Origin: Rathayibacter sp. VKM Ac-2857
Lineage (GTDB): Bacteria; Actinomycetota; Actinomycetes; Actinomycetales; Microbacteriaceae
Assembly (NCBI RefSeq): GCF_013205025.1
Contig: NZ_JABMLE010000002.1
Location: forward strand, 124,001 to 188,000
DNA: 64,000 nt
Direction of reading: 5' to 3'
Below are positions 54,225 to 62,960 of this stretch, piece by piece (within the stretch, counting starts at the first letter, position 1; each line of letters begins with the position of its first letter). The notes below the pieces were generated by a model. It was not told the origin of the DNA, made no database searches, and saw only the letters and a list, made by a program, of their open reading frames with translations. The position numbers and the translations under genes are program-made.

Positions 54225-55598
54225 TCAGACCGCCGGCCAGCTCTCCGGGCCCTCGCTGCCGGCCGGGTACTCGTCGAGCGGGACGTCGTCGGCGCGCCAG
54301 GCGTCGATCGCGGGCTGGACGATCCGCCAGCACTCCTCGGCCGCGTCGCCGGGCACCGAGAGCGACGGGTCGTCGTCGAGGATCCCCGAGATGACCTCGC
54401 CGTAGGCCAGCAGCTCCCCCGCACCGAAGGTCGCCTCGAGCGACGCGCGCTCGAGCGTGTACGGGTCGCCCGGTCCGTTGATGTTCAGCTCCAGCGCCAT
54501 CTGGTCCGGCGCGAGGAACAGCCGCAGCACCGACGCCTCCGCCGTCCCGTGGAACCCGGCGGGCAGGTGCGGCACCGGCTTGAAGCGGATGACGATCTCG
54601 CGCCGCCGCTGGCCCAGGGCCTTGCCCGAGCGCAGCGTGAACGGCACGCCCGCCCAGCGCCAGGTGTCGATCTCGACGGTCAGCTCGGCCAGCGTCTCGG
54701 TCTTGCGCGACGGGTCGACCCCCTTCTCGTCCGTGTAGGCGGGGAGCTCCCGCCCGTCGACCGAGCCGGCGGTGTAGCGGGCCCGCCGCGAGTTGGCGCT
54801 CAGGTCCTCGCCGTGCAGCCGCGTCGCCCGCAGCACGATCCCCTTGGCGTCGCGCAGGTCCGCGGCGCCGAGGGTCGACGGCGGCTCCATCGCGACGACC
54901 GCCAGCACCTGCAGCAGGTGGCTCTGGATCATGTCGATCAGCGCGCCCGCACCGTCGTAGTAGCCCGCGCGCCCCTCGAGGCCCAGCTGCTCGTCGTAGA
55001 CGATCGCCACGCTCTCGATGTGCTCCGCGGACCAGAGCGGCTCGAGGATCCGGTTCGCGAAGCGCAGCCCGAGCAGGTTCATCACCGTCGCGCGGCCGAG
55101 GAAGTGGTCGACGCGGTGCACCCGGTCCTCGGGGACCAGGGCGGCGACGCGCGCGTTCAGATCGCGGGCGCTCTTCTCGTCGGTGCCGAACGGCTTCTCG
55201 AGCGCGAGCACCGTCCCCTCCGGCAGATCGTGCGCGGCGAGCGCGTCGCAGGCCTTCGCCGCGATCGCCGGCGGCAAGGCGAAGTAGATCGCGACCGGTC
55301 CCTCGCAGCTCGCGAGCAGGGCGGCGAGCGCCTCCGGATCCGTGACGTCCACCTGCTGGTAGCGGGTGCCCGAGACGAGCGCGTCGATGCCGTCGCCCCC
55401 GGCGGTCTCCGTAGCGAACGACGACGCCACGACCTCGTGCCAGTGCTCCTGCGTCCAGTCCTCCTGACCGGCGCCGACGAGGTGCAGGCGGCGATCGGGC
55501 TCGCGGGTCAGGAGCTGACCGACAGCGGGCAGGAGAAGGCGGGCGGACAGGTCGCCCGTCGCACCGAGGATGAGCAGCGTGGAGACCGACTGAGGCAT
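54225..55598 (-). CDS. zwf: Glucose-6-phosphate dehydrogenase
   Basis: NADP-linked first enzyme of the oxidative pentose-phosphate pathway, 457 residues. The cofactor loop is LILGATGDLSARLLLPAVGQLL. LALEKPFGTDEKSA is conserved, and the substrate site is RVDHFLGRATVMNLL, in which the usual DHYLGK has become DHFLGR. FTLRSGKALGQRRREI is conserved downstream. It is somewhat shorter than the 490-510 residues of most Zwf. It may be a variant or second G6PDH; activity should be tested. The ATG start is supported by VSTLLILGATGD directly after it. Confidence 0.9.
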   Translation of the reverse strand: MPQSVSTLLILGATGDLSARLLLPAVGQLLTREPDRRLHLVGAGQEDWTQEHWHEVVASSFATETAGGDGIDALVSGTRYQQVDVTDPEALAALLASCEGPVAIYFALPPAIAAKACDALAAHDLPEGTVLALEKPFGTDEKSARDLNARVAALVPEDRVHRVDHFLGRATVMNLLGLRFANRILEPLWSAEHIESVAIVYDEQLGLEGRAGYYDGAGALIDMIQSHLLQVLAVVAMEPPSTLGAADLRDAKGIVLRATRLHGEDLSANSRRARYTAGSVDGRELPAYTDEKGVDPSRKTETLAELTVEIDTWRWAGVPFTLRSGKALGQRRREIVIRFKPVPHLPAGFHGTAEASVLRLFLAPDQMALELNINGPGDPYTLERASLEATFGAGELLAYGEVISGILDDDPSLSVPGDAAEECWRIVQPAIDAWRADDVPLDEYPAGSEGPESWPAV

Positions 55599-55703
55599 GC
55601 GCCACACCCTACGGCGCCCCCGCCGACCGTTTCCCGGCCTTGACGACGGCCCTGCCGGGTCGACCATCAGGAGCGCCCAGCGTTCTGGTGCCAGGATCAG
55701 CGC

Positions 55704-57476
55704 ATGGTCTCCCCGATCGAGGACTACGCCGTCCTCTCCGACTGCCGCACCGCCGCTCTCGTCTCCCGCGACGGCGGCATCGACTGGCTCTGCCTCCCCC
55801 GCTTCGACTCCGCCTCGATCTTCGGCGCGCTCCTCGGCGGTGACGACCAGGGCCGCTGGTCGCTGCGGCCGGTGGACGCGGACGCGACCGTCGAGCGGCA
55901 CTACCTCGGCGACACCCTCGCGCTCGTCACCATCTGGACCACCGCGACCGGCGTCGTCGAGGTCACCGACGTGATGCCGCTGCGCGACGACCGCGCCGAA
56001 CTGGTGCGCCGCGTGCGGGGCGTCTCCGGCTCGGTGCGGATGCGCCAGGAGCTGCGGATCCGGTTCGACTACGCCCGGACGATGCCGTGGGTGCGCCAGG
56101 AGGGGTCGGACGAGGATCCGCTGCTCGTCGCCGTCGCCGGCCCGGACGCGGTCGTCGTCCGCGGCGTGCGCCTCTCCGCCACCGATCACGTGCACTCCGC
56201 CGAGTTCGACGTCGCGCCCGGCGAGACGGTCGACCTGTCGATGGCCTGGTTCCCCTCGCACCAGCGCGCCCCGAAGGTGCTCGACGTCGACAAGGCGATC
56301 GAGCGCACCGTCCGCTGGTGGACCGACTGGGCCGGAGCGATCCGCTACGACGGCCCGTACCGCGAGGCCGTGGTCCGCTCGCTGCTCACCCTGCGCGCCC
56401 TCACCGACGACCAGACCGGCGGCATCGTCGCCGCCGCGACCACCTCGCTCCCCGAGGAGTTCGGCGGCAGCCGCAACTGGGACTACCGCTACGTCTGGCT
56501 CCGCGACGCGTCCCTCACGCTCGAGGCCCTGCTCGCGCACGGCTTCGAGAAGGAGGCGCAGAAGTGGCGCGCCTGGCTGCTCCGGGCGGTGGCCGGCTCA
56601 CCGGAGGACGTGCAGATCATGTACGGGCTCGCCGGCGAGCGCGACCTCGCCGAGCGGGAGATGCCGAGCCTGCCCGGCTACGACGGCGCCTCGCCCGTGC
56701 GGATCGGCAACGCGGCGGTCGACCAGTACCAGGCCGACGTGATCGGCGAGGTGATGGTGGCGCTGCACGAGGCGCGCGTCGCCGGCGTCGACGAGACCGA
56801 GTTCTCCTGGCCGCTGCAGCGCGCACTGCTCGGCTTCGTCGAGAGCAACTGGCAGCGGCCCGACAACGGCATCTGGGAGATCCGCGGCGAGCCGAGGCAC
56901 TTCACCCACTCCCGGGTGATGATCTGGGCGGCGCTGGACCGCGGCGTCCGCGCCGTCCGCGAGCACGGGCTCGACGGCCCCGTCGAGACCTGGGAGCGGC
57001 TGCGCGACACCGTCCGCGCCGAGATCGAGGAGCAGGGCTTCGACGCCGAGCGCGGCCACTACCTGCAGTCCTACGGCTCGAGCGAGGTGGACGCCTCGCT
57101 GCTCGTGCTGCCGATGGTCGGCTTCGTCGCCGCCGACGATCCGCGGATGCTCGGCACGGTCGCCGAGCTGGAGCGCGCTCTGATGCACGACGGCCTGCTG
57201 CACCGCTACCGGACGGAGTCCTCGGTCGACGGCCTGGCCGGCGGCGAGCACCCGTTCCTCGCCTGCTCGTTCTGGCTGGTCCGGCAGTACGCGGCGTCGG
57301 GCCGTCTCGAGGACGCCCGGACCCTGATGGACCGCCTCGTCGGACTCTGCAACGACGTCGGGCTGCTCTCGGAGGAGTACGACGTCGAGAACCGCCGCCA
57401 CGCGGGCAACACCCCGCAGGCGCTCTCGCACCTCGCCCTGGTCCAGGCCGCCGACGCGATCGCGGCGCACCGGTGA
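55704..57476 (+). CDS. Glycoside hydrolase family 15 (glucoamylase/trehalase-type)
   Basis: Protein of 590 residues. The N-terminal beta-domain starts SPIEDYAVLSDCRTAALVSRDGGIDWLCLPRFDSASIF, the classic start of bacterial GH15 proteins. The (alpha/alpha)6 barrel has RNWDYRYVWLRDASLTLEAL, with the first active-site Arg-Asp, and GIWEIRGEPRHFTHSRVMIW, with the general acid Glu. It has no signal peptide, so it is intracellular. Substrate may be trehalose, as shown for mycobacterial GH15 enzymes, or alpha-glucan; otsAB lies 7 kb away. It is divergent from zwf. Confidence 0.92.
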   Translation: MVSPIEDYAVLSDCRTAALVSRDGGIDWLCLPRFDSASIFGALLGGDDQGRWSLRPVDADATVERHYLGDTLALVTIWTTATGVVEVTDVMPLRDDRAELVRRVRGVSGSVRMRQELRIRFDYARTMPWVRQEGSDEDPLLVAVAGPDAVVVRGVRLSATDHVHSAEFDVAPGETVDLSMAWFPSHQRAPKVLDVDKAIERTVRWWTDWAGAIRYDGPYREAVVRSLLTLRALTDDQTGGIVAAATTSLPEEFGGSRNWDYRYVWLRDASLTLEALLAHGFEKEAQKWRAWLLRAVAGSPEDVQIMYGLAGERDLAEREMPSLPGYDGASPVRIGNAAVDQYQADVIGEVMVALHEARVAGVDETEFSWPLQRALLGFVESNWQRPDNGIWEIRGEPRHFTHSRVMIWAALDRGVRAVREHGLDGPVETWERLRDTVRAEIEEQGFDAERGHYLQSYGSSEVDASLLVLPMVGFVAADDPRMLGTVAELERALMHDGLLHRYRTESSVDGLAGGEHPFLACSFWLVRQYAASGRLEDARTLMDRLVGLCNDVGLLSEEYDVENRRHAGNTPQALSHLALVQAADAIAAHR

Positions 57477-58243
57477 GCGCGCGCACCGCCGCACCGCGTC
57501 GGCGCCGCCCGCTCCGGATCGTCCTGCTGAGCCTGGGCGCGCTCGTGGCGGTCGCCGTCCTCGGCTTCCTGACCTGGTCCTCGATCGTGATGGGCCCCGA
57601 TCCGGAGGCGCTCGCCCGCGTCGACGCGGACCCGGCGGTCGCCGTCGAGCGCACCGACACCGCGATCGTGCTGACCCCGACCGAGGACGCGGGCTCGGAC
57701 CTCGACGGCGTCGGACTCGTCTTCGTCCCCGGCGCCAAGGTCGACGCCGCCTCCTACGAGGCCACGCTCGCTCCGCTGGTCGAGGCCGGCGCGAGCGTCG
57801 TGATCACCCGGCCGATCCTCAACCTGGCGTTCTTCGACCTGCGCTCGCTCGAGAGCTTCACGACGCAGGCCGACGGCGTCGACGAGTGGCTGGTCGGCGG
57901 GCACTCCCTCGGCGGCGTGAAGGCCTGCCAGTGGGGCGAGGACCCGGTGGTCGCGGGTCTCGTGCTCTTCGGCAGCTACTGCGCGAACGACCTCTCCGCG
58001 TCGGGCCTTCCGGTGCTGAGCGTGAGCGGCTCGGAGGACGGCCTGAGCACCCCGGCGAAGGTCGCGGCGGCGAGCGATCAGCTGCCCGCCGACGCCAGCT
58101 TCGTCGAGATCGACGGGTCCAACCACGCCGACTTCGGCTGGTACGGGCCGCAGCCGGGCGACGGCACCGCCACGATCAGCCACGAGGAGGCCGACGCGCA
58201 GATCGCCGAGGCTCTGCTCGCCTTCGCAAGCGAGCAGCGCTAG
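57473..58243 (+). CDS. Membrane-anchored alpha/beta hydrolase
   Basis: Protein of 256 residues beginning at the GTG of a GTGA overlap. A basic start (RTAAPRRRRPLR) precedes one transmembrane helix (IVLLSLGALVAVAVLGFLTW). The rest is an extracytoplasmic alpha/beta hydrolase. The nucleophile elbow is VGGHSLGG, the acid is in SGSEDGLSTP, and the His is in SNHADFGWYGPQPGDG. This matches the DUF1749/alpha-beta hydrolase group found in many Actinobacteria. The substrate is unknown. It is translationally coupled to the GH15 gene. Confidence 0.85.
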   Translation: MSARTAAPRRRRPLRIVLLSLGALVAVAVLGFLTWSSIVMGPDPEALARVDADPAVAVERTDTAIVLTPTEDAGSDLDGVGLVFVPGAKVDAASYEATLAPLVEAGASVVITRPILNLAFFDLRSLESFTTQADGVDEWLVGGHSLGGVKACQWGEDPVVAGLVLFGSYCANDLSASGLPVLSVSGSEDGLSTPAKVAAASDQLPADASFVEIDGSNHADFGWYGPQPGDGTATISHEEADAQIAEALLAFASEQR

Positions 58244-58261
58244 GCGGGGTCGCGCCCGCGG

Positions 58262-59455
58262 TCAGTCGCGCGGGCGGCCGTCGCGGTCCGGGGTCTCGCG
58301 CAGGTCGATCAGGCCGGTGAAGAGCGCGCCGCGCTCGTTCGAGGCGCGGTCGCCCGAGAACAGGTTGTCCGGCGCCGAGCGCGTGTGGCTGCGCGGCGCG
58401 GGCGCGGTGCCCGCCTCCTCGTGCTGCATCTCGACGCGCTGGCGCGGCAGGGCGATCGGGTCGCTCTCGTGCAGCCAGGTGACCAGCCGCTCGCGGACGT
58501 AGCAGCGCAGATCGAACAGGGTCGGCGCGTCCTTCGCGGTGACGAGCACGCGGATGCGCACGTAGCCGCCGACCGCGTCGGTGACCTGCAGCACGCTGAC
58601 GCGCTGATCCCACAGGTCCGTCTCCTCGAGGATGCGGTGCAGCTCGGTGCGCATCTCCTCGGGGCGGACGCGCCAGTCGAGGTCGAGCTCGACGGCGCCG
58701 AGCAGCTCGGAACCGGTGCGGGTCCAGTTCTGGAACGGCTGGGTGGTGAAGTAGTTGGTCGGGAGCACCAGGCGGCGGTCGTCCCAGAGGTGCACGACCA
58801 CGTAGGTCAGTGTGATCTCCTCGATCCGGCCCCACTCGCTCTCGACGATCACCACGTCGTCCAGGCGGATCGCGTCGCTGAAGGCGAGCTGCATCCCCGC
58901 GAAGATGTTGGTGAGGCTCGACTGCGCGGCGAGACCGGCGACGATCGAGAGCACACCGGCCGAGGCGAGCAGGCTCGCGCCGGCGGTCCGCGCCTCGGGG
59001 AAGGTCAGCAGCGAGGCGCCGATGGCGATCACGACGACGGCCGCGACGGCCACCCGCCGGATGATCGTCATCTGCGTGCGGAGGCGGCGGGCACGCCGGT
59101 TGTCGGCGGTGTCGGTGCGGTAGCGCTCGGCGCCGAGGTCCTCGAGGAAGACGAAGGTCGCGCCGACCAGCCAGGCCGCGGCGCCGATCGTGGCGATCTG
59201 GAAGACCCGGTCCACGAGCCCGGGCCAGGTCTCGCCCGAGACGGTCGCGGCGAGCGCGGCCCAGACGGCGATCGTGAGCAGCAGCACGCGGAACGGGATG
59301 CGCACCCGGCGGATGAGCAGCCGGGCCCAGGTCTTGCGCTTGCCGATCGAGCGCACGATCAGCGCCACGACCGCGGTCACGACGACGGCGATCACGACGG
59401 CGATCAGCACGGCGAGGGCGATGGAGCCGACTTCTTGCAGGGCGTCTTCGGGCAC
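58262..59455 (-). CDS. Mechanosensitive ion channel, MscS family
   Basis: Membrane protein of 397 residues. Four N-terminal helices (from IALAVLIAVVIAVVVTAVVALIV on) precede the pore helix ASLLASAGVLSIVAGLAAQSSLTNIFAGMQLAFSD, rich in Gly and Ala as in MscS TM3. A beta-domain follows (LDDVVIVESEWGRIEEITLTYVVVHLWDDRRLVLPTNYF), then a C-terminal alpha/beta part and a charged tail. It opens on osmotic downshift. The GTG start is preceded by GAAAGGA. Confidence 0.92.
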   Translation of the reverse strand: MPEDALQEVGSIALAVLIAVVIAVVVTAVVALIVRSIGKRKTWARLLIRRVRIPFRVLLLTIAVWAALAATVSGETWPGLVDRVFQIATIGAAAWLVGATFVFLEDLGAERYRTDTADNRRARRLRTQMTIIRRVAVAAVVVIAIGASLLTFPEARTAGASLLASAGVLSIVAGLAAQSSLTNIFAGMQLAFSDAIRLDDVVIVESEWGRIEEITLTYVVVHLWDDRRLVLPTNYFTTQPFQNWTRTGSELLGAVELDLDWRVRPEEMRTELHRILEETDLWDQRVSVLQVTDAVGGYVRIRVLVTAKDAPTLFDLRCYVRERLVTWLHESDPIALPRQRVEMQHEEAGTAPAPRSHTRSAPDNLFSGDRASNERGALFTGLIDLRETPDRDGRPRD

Positions 59456-59605
59456 GGCGGTCCTTTCGGGAGGGGAAGGGCGCGCACCATCGAGCGGATC
59501 GGACGAAGAGGGCAGCCTCCCACGGACACGGCGGGGAGCGCACGCGGCGGCGCCGCACGTTGCGGGGATGCCCAGGCGGAGCGCGCCCACACGGGGCGTC
59601 CGCCG

Positions 59606-59637
59606 AAACGACGAAACGCCCGCCGGAGTGGCGAGCG
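59606..59637 (-). terminator. Terminator of the tRNA-Lys gene
   Basis: On the minus strand CGCTCGCC-ACTCC-GGCGGGCG (59637-59617, one G-T pair) is followed by TTTCGTCGTTT (59616-59606). The stem begins about nine bases after the tRNA 3' end. This is the most intrinsic-like terminator in the window. Confidence 0.75.
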
Positions 59638-59645
59638 TCTCGATG

Positions 59646-59721
59646 TGGTGCACCCCCTCGGACTTGAACCGAGAACCCACTGATTAAGAGTCAGTTGCTC
59701 TGCCGATTGAGCTAGAGGTGC
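59646..59721 (-). tRNA. tRNA-Lys (anticodon CTT)
   Basis: 76 nucleotides including an encoded CCA end. Acceptor stem GCACCTC/GGGGTGC with discriminator A, D-arm AGCTCAATCGGCAGAGC, anticodon arm CTGACTCTTAATCAG with anticodon CTT, and T-arm CTCGGTTCAAGTCCGAG all pair well. It decodes AAG, the main Lys codon in GC-rich genomes. Confidence 0.97.
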
Positions 59722-59816
59722 GTGGCGACCGGCGAATCGTGCGTGCCGAACCGAGGGATCACATTACCAGCGCCCACCCCCGTTTCGTCAAATCGACACT
59801 CGCGCCATGCTGATCG

Positions 59817-59934
59817 AGTAGCCCGCGCAGCGGGCGTATCGAGATCCACCAGGTCCGGACTGCTAGTCGCCAGAGCTCCTCCTCCGGGAGGCGGAGGGTC
59901 TCGATACGCCCCTCCGGGGCTACTCGACCAACAT
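59817..59934. repeat. BIME-like repeat with unrelated spacer
   Basis: GATC-type left arm and GGTC-type right arm. The spacer lacks CTGCAG and instead has the short hairpin CTCCTCCGGGAGGCGGAG. It lies in the 301-bp gap between tRNA-Lys and the phosphatase gene, which otherwise shows nothing. Confidence 0.82.
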
Positions 59935-60022
59935 GCACGACCAGCATGCAGTGCGCCCCTCCGGCGCCGCTCGACCGACTGGGAGACCCGCGCGCGGCGG
60001 AGTCGCTCAGTATCGTGGACGC

Positions 60023-60868
60023 GTGACCCTCGACGACGACCTCCGCCTCGCCCTCCGCCTCGCCGACGCCGCCGACGCGATCTCGCGCGAGCGCTTCCTC
60101 GCCCTCGACCTCGTCGTGGACACCAAGCCCGACAGCACGCCCGTCTCGGACGCAGACCGCGCCGTCGAGGAGGCGATCCGCGCGATCCTCGCCGCCGAGC
60201 GCCCCGATGACGCGATCCTCGGCGAGGAGTTCGGCACCTCCGGCGAGGCCGCTCGGCAGTGGATCCTCGACCCGATCGACGGGACGGCGCACTTCGTCCG
60301 CGGCGTCCCGATCTGGGCGACCCTGATCGCGCTGGCGATCGACGGCGTCCCGGTGGTCGGCGTCGTCTCGGCCCCCGCCCTCGGCAAGCGCTGGTGGGCC
60401 TCGAAGGGATCCGGCGCCTGGGTGGACGAGAGCCGCGCTCCCCTGGGCAGCCTCGATCTGCCGGACGGTCTGCGGGGCGTGCTGGTCGCCCCCGCCGCCG
60501 AGGAGCCGCGCCGCCTGCAGGTCTCCGGCGTCGCCTCCCTCGCGGACGCCACCTTCAGCTACAACAGCATCCAGCAGTGGGACGGCGCCGGCCGGCTCGA
60601 GCAGCTGCTGGAGCTCGCCCGCACGGTCTGGCGCGACCGGGCCTACGGCGACGCCTGGCCCTACATGCTCGTCGCCGAGGGCCTCATCGACGGCGCGGGC
60701 GAGTTCGACGTGAAGCCCTACGACCTCGCCGCGCTCGTCCCCATCGTCGAGGAAGCGGGCGGCCGCTTCACCTCGGCCGACGGCGAGGACGGCCCGTGGG
60801 GCGGCAGCGCCCTCGCCACCAACGGCCTGCTGCACGACGACGTGCTCGCGATCGTCGCGCTCCGATGA
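60023..60868 (+). CDS. Inositol monophosphatase-family phosphatase (HisN/IMPase-like)
   Basis: Metal-dependent phosphatase of 281 residues. Motif A is WILDPIDGTAHFVRG, the upstream Glu pair is LGEEFG, and motif B is AYGDAWPYMLVAEG. DVKPYDLAALVPIVEEAGG lies near the end. Actinobacterial members include histidinol-phosphate phosphatase HisN and IMPases; the text TPVSDADRAVEEAIR is common to both. The family is firm, the substrate is not. It starts at GTG and overlaps the lipoprotein gene by ATGA. Confidence 0.9.
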   Translation: MTLDDDLRLALRLADAADAISRERFLALDLVVDTKPDSTPVSDADRAVEEAIRAILAAERPDDAILGEEFGTSGEAARQWILDPIDGTAHFVRGVPIWATLIALAIDGVPVVGVVSAPALGKRWWASKGSGAWVDESRAPLGSLDLPDGLRGVLVAPAAEEPRRLQVSGVASLADATFSYNSIQQWDGAGRLEQLLELARTVWRDRAYGDAWPYMLVAEGLIDGAGEFDVKPYDLAALVPIVEEAGGRFTSADGEDGPWGGSALATNGLLHDDVLAIVALR

Positions 60869-61362
60869 GCCTGCGTCGCGCGGCCCTGCTCGCGGCGGTC
60901 CTCGCCGGCTCCGCGCTGTCGCTCGCGGCGTGCTCCGCCGTCGTCGGTGCCGACGGGCCCGAGGCGGTGCGCGACGAGACGGGAGTGGTCGTGACCGCGG
61001 GCACCGTCGACCCCTTCTCGGTCGTCAAGGGCGACTGCCTGCAGGAGCCGGACGACGACCGGGTCGCCGACGTCGAGGCCGTCCCCTGCGCCGAGCCGCA
61101 CGCCCTCGAGGTCTTCCACGTGTTCGCGCAGCCCGGCGACGACTACACGAGCCGCAACACCCTCCTGGCGCAGGCGGACGCGGGCTGCGAGCCCGAGTTC
61201 GGCGCCGTGATGAGCATCGCCTACGGCGACTCCGCCCTCGAGTACCGCAGCTTCGTCCCGTCCGAGGTGAGCTGGCGGCACGGCGACCGCGCGATCGTCT
61301 GCGCCGTCTTCGACCCGGCCGCCGACACCACGACGGGCAGCCTCTTCGGCGCCGCACGCTGA
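60865..61362 (+). CDS. Lipoprotein with septum-formation-like domain
   Basis: Protein of 165 residues. The signal peptide MSLRRAALLAAVLAGSALS ends in the lipobox LAAC, so the Cys near residue 23 should be lipid-modified and the protein held outside the membrane. The mature part has GDCLQEP, VPCAEPHALEVFHVF and GCEPEFG ... IVCAVFDP. This four-Cys pattern is found in actinobacterial septum-formation-family domains. It is coupled to the phosphatase gene by ATGA. Exact role unknown. Confidence 0.85.
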   Translation: MSLRRAALLAAVLAGSALSLAACSAVVGADGPEAVRDETGVVVTAGTVDPFSVVKGDCLQEPDDDRVADVEAVPCAEPHALEVFHVFAQPGDDYTSRNTLLAQADAGCEPEFGAVMSIAYGDSALEYRSFVPSEVSWRHGDRAIVCAVFDPAADTTTGSLFGAAR

Positions 61363-61409
61363 TCGCTGAGCCGCGGCTCGATCTCGGGCGGCGGCGCGCC
61401 GGCGGTCGG

Positions 61410-61450
61410 GGATCTCGATACGCCCGCTGCGCGGGCTACTCGATCAGCAT
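61410..61450. repeat. BIME-like single arm
   Basis: GATC-type arm with stem GCCCGC-TGC-GCGGGC, ending CTACTCGATCAGCAT. Confidence 0.83.
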
Positions 61451-61469
61451 GGAGGGGCGCACACCCCTC

Positions 61470-61594
61470 GCTGGTCGAGTAGCCCCGCAGGGGCGTATCG
61501 AGACCCGCCGTCCTCAGCAGGGCGGGTCTGCAGACGCGACTTCTGACGCTGATGGATCTCGATACGCCCGTTGCACGGGCTACTCGATCAGCAT
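61470..61594. repeat. BIME-like repeat, full element
   Basis: GGTC-type arm, CTGCAG spacer, GATC-type arm whose stem is GCCCGT-TGC-ACGGGC: two paired changes relative to the common form. A decayed arm follows to 61640. A TTGACA at 61686 is a possible -35 for the next gene. The 418-bp gap 61363-61780 is otherwise empty. Confidence 0.87.
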
Positions 61595-61780
61595 GGAGGG
61601 GGCGCACCCTCGCTTCGCTGGTCCAGCAGGCCCGCAGGGGTGCGCCGGGACCGCCGCCGACGAGGTCAACCCCTCCCCCGCTCGATTGACAGGGAAGCGG
61701 GGCGCGCGCATCGTGGGGGGACCGTCCCGCACGACGGACGAACGGCTCGGGGGTGCCGCGAAGCGCTTCAGGAGTCGACG

Positions 61781-62425
61781 ATGCACGAGCCCACGGGAGA
61801 CACCCCGGAGAGCACCGACCCGGAGCGCTCGGCCACGGCGGAGCACGAGTTCCGGCCGGCGGACACCCTCTTCACCCGGCTGCAGCGGCAGTGCGCGCTG
61901 CTCAGCGCCGCCGAGACGCTGGCCGATGCGGCGGACGACACCGTCCGCCGCTGGTCGCGGCTGATCCACGACTACGCGCTGACCTCCGACAGGGTCGTGT
62001 CGGTGCACGGCGACGCCGAGGCGGCCGTGCTCGGCTGGCTGAAGCCGCGCGGTGTCGTCGCCCTGCTCGTCACGGAGGACTGCGACGACGATCACGCGGT
62101 CGAGCACCTGGCCGCGGCCCTGGCGGCCATGAACGCGGTGACGCTGACCGTCGACGGCGAGCGCGCCGAGCGCCTCGCGCCGCTGACGAACACCCTCGCG
62201 CGGCTTCTGCCGGGCGCGTTCGCCGACCTCCCGGTGGACGCGCACGCGCACTACCCGGAGGGAGCGGTCGCCGCGATCCTGACGCCGGAGATCCTCTACC
62301 GCGGCTGGACGCCCCCGGAGACGCTGCGAGCGCTCGAGAGCGGCGAGGAGCGCGACGACGACGAGCGTCTGGCGCTGCTGACCCTCTACGGCCGCATCCG
62401 CCAGCTCGACGTCCGCCCGGAGTGA
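61781..62425 (+). CDS. Hypothetical protein, possible relic of an aldehyde-dehydrogenase fold
   Basis: Protein of 214 residues with an AGGAG site before the ATG. It is acidic at both ends. The middle (LKPRGVVALLVTEDCDDD, then HLAAALAAMNAVTLTVDGE and LAPLTNTLARLLPGAFADLPVD) follows the spacing of the cofactor-binding half of aldehyde dehydrogenases, where ALAAGNAVVLKPSE is usual. The catalytic Cys and Glu regions are missing. It could be a truncated ALDH-derived domain such as that in PutA C-termini; this is a weak suggestion. No partner is evident. Confidence 0.65.
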   Translation: MHEPTGDTPESTDPERSATAEHEFRPADTLFTRLQRQCALLSAAETLADAADDTVRRWSRLIHDYALTSDRVVSVHGDAEAAVLGWLKPRGVVALLVTEDCDDDHAVEHLAAALAAMNAVTLTVDGERAERLAPLTNTLARLLPGAFADLPVDAHAHYPEGAVAAILTPEILYRGWTPPETLRALESGEERDDDERLALLTLYGRIRQLDVRPE

Positions 62426-62498
62426 CCGCCGGCGCGAGTGACCGCTGGCCCGAGTGACTCGAGCGGAGCGGTGGCTCCCAGTGTGCGACGACGACCGG

Positions 62499-62871
62499 TG
62501 GTGGAGATGGGGGGAATCGAACCCCCGTCCATCGCTGTGATTCTGCGCCTTCTACGGGTGTAGCCAGTGAGAGCGTTCTACTCGGCCCCGACCGTTACCA
62601 CTGGCGCATCGGTCGACGGGCCCAGCCCGAGTGCAAGTCCCGCGTCGCCCTCAGGCGTAACGACGCAGCAAGTCCTCTAGATGACGCCAGGATCCGGGGC
62701 GAGGACGCACCCACGGGCTGACGGACTATCTACTCTGGCTTAGGCAGCGAGAGCGAAGTCGGTGCGCTTCTGTTCGGCACCTGTGTTTTTCAGAGATCGT
62801 TAACGAGATAACCCTGAATCCTCGACCCGCTTCTCGCAGTTTCGCAGGCAATGTCGAAACCGATCATCCCC
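62499..62871 (-). ncRNA. ssrA: Transfer-messenger RNA (tmRNA)
   Basis: 373 nucleotides including CCA. The tRNA-like ends pair: 5' GGGGATG with 3' CATCTCC, and the T-arm GGGGGTTCGATTCCCCC is canonical. The 5' conserved text GGTTTCGACATTG is present. The tag reading frame encodes AEQKRTDFALAA followed by TAA, with the terminal ALAA degradation signal. It rescues stalled ribosomes with SmpB, which is not in this window. Confidence 0.96.
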
Positions 62872-62960
62872 GCGAGCACTCACCGGCACTGAGCCTTAGC
62901 CGGCACTGGGCCGGGTGGAGTGGGTCGTCGTCGCACACTGTGGAGTTACAAGGAGACAGT

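Noticed and set aside
55629-55662. GTTTCC ... GGGTCG before the GH15 gene as a stress-sigma promoter
   Set aside because: Spacing is 24 bases and the -10 is GGGTCG rather than GGGTAC/T.
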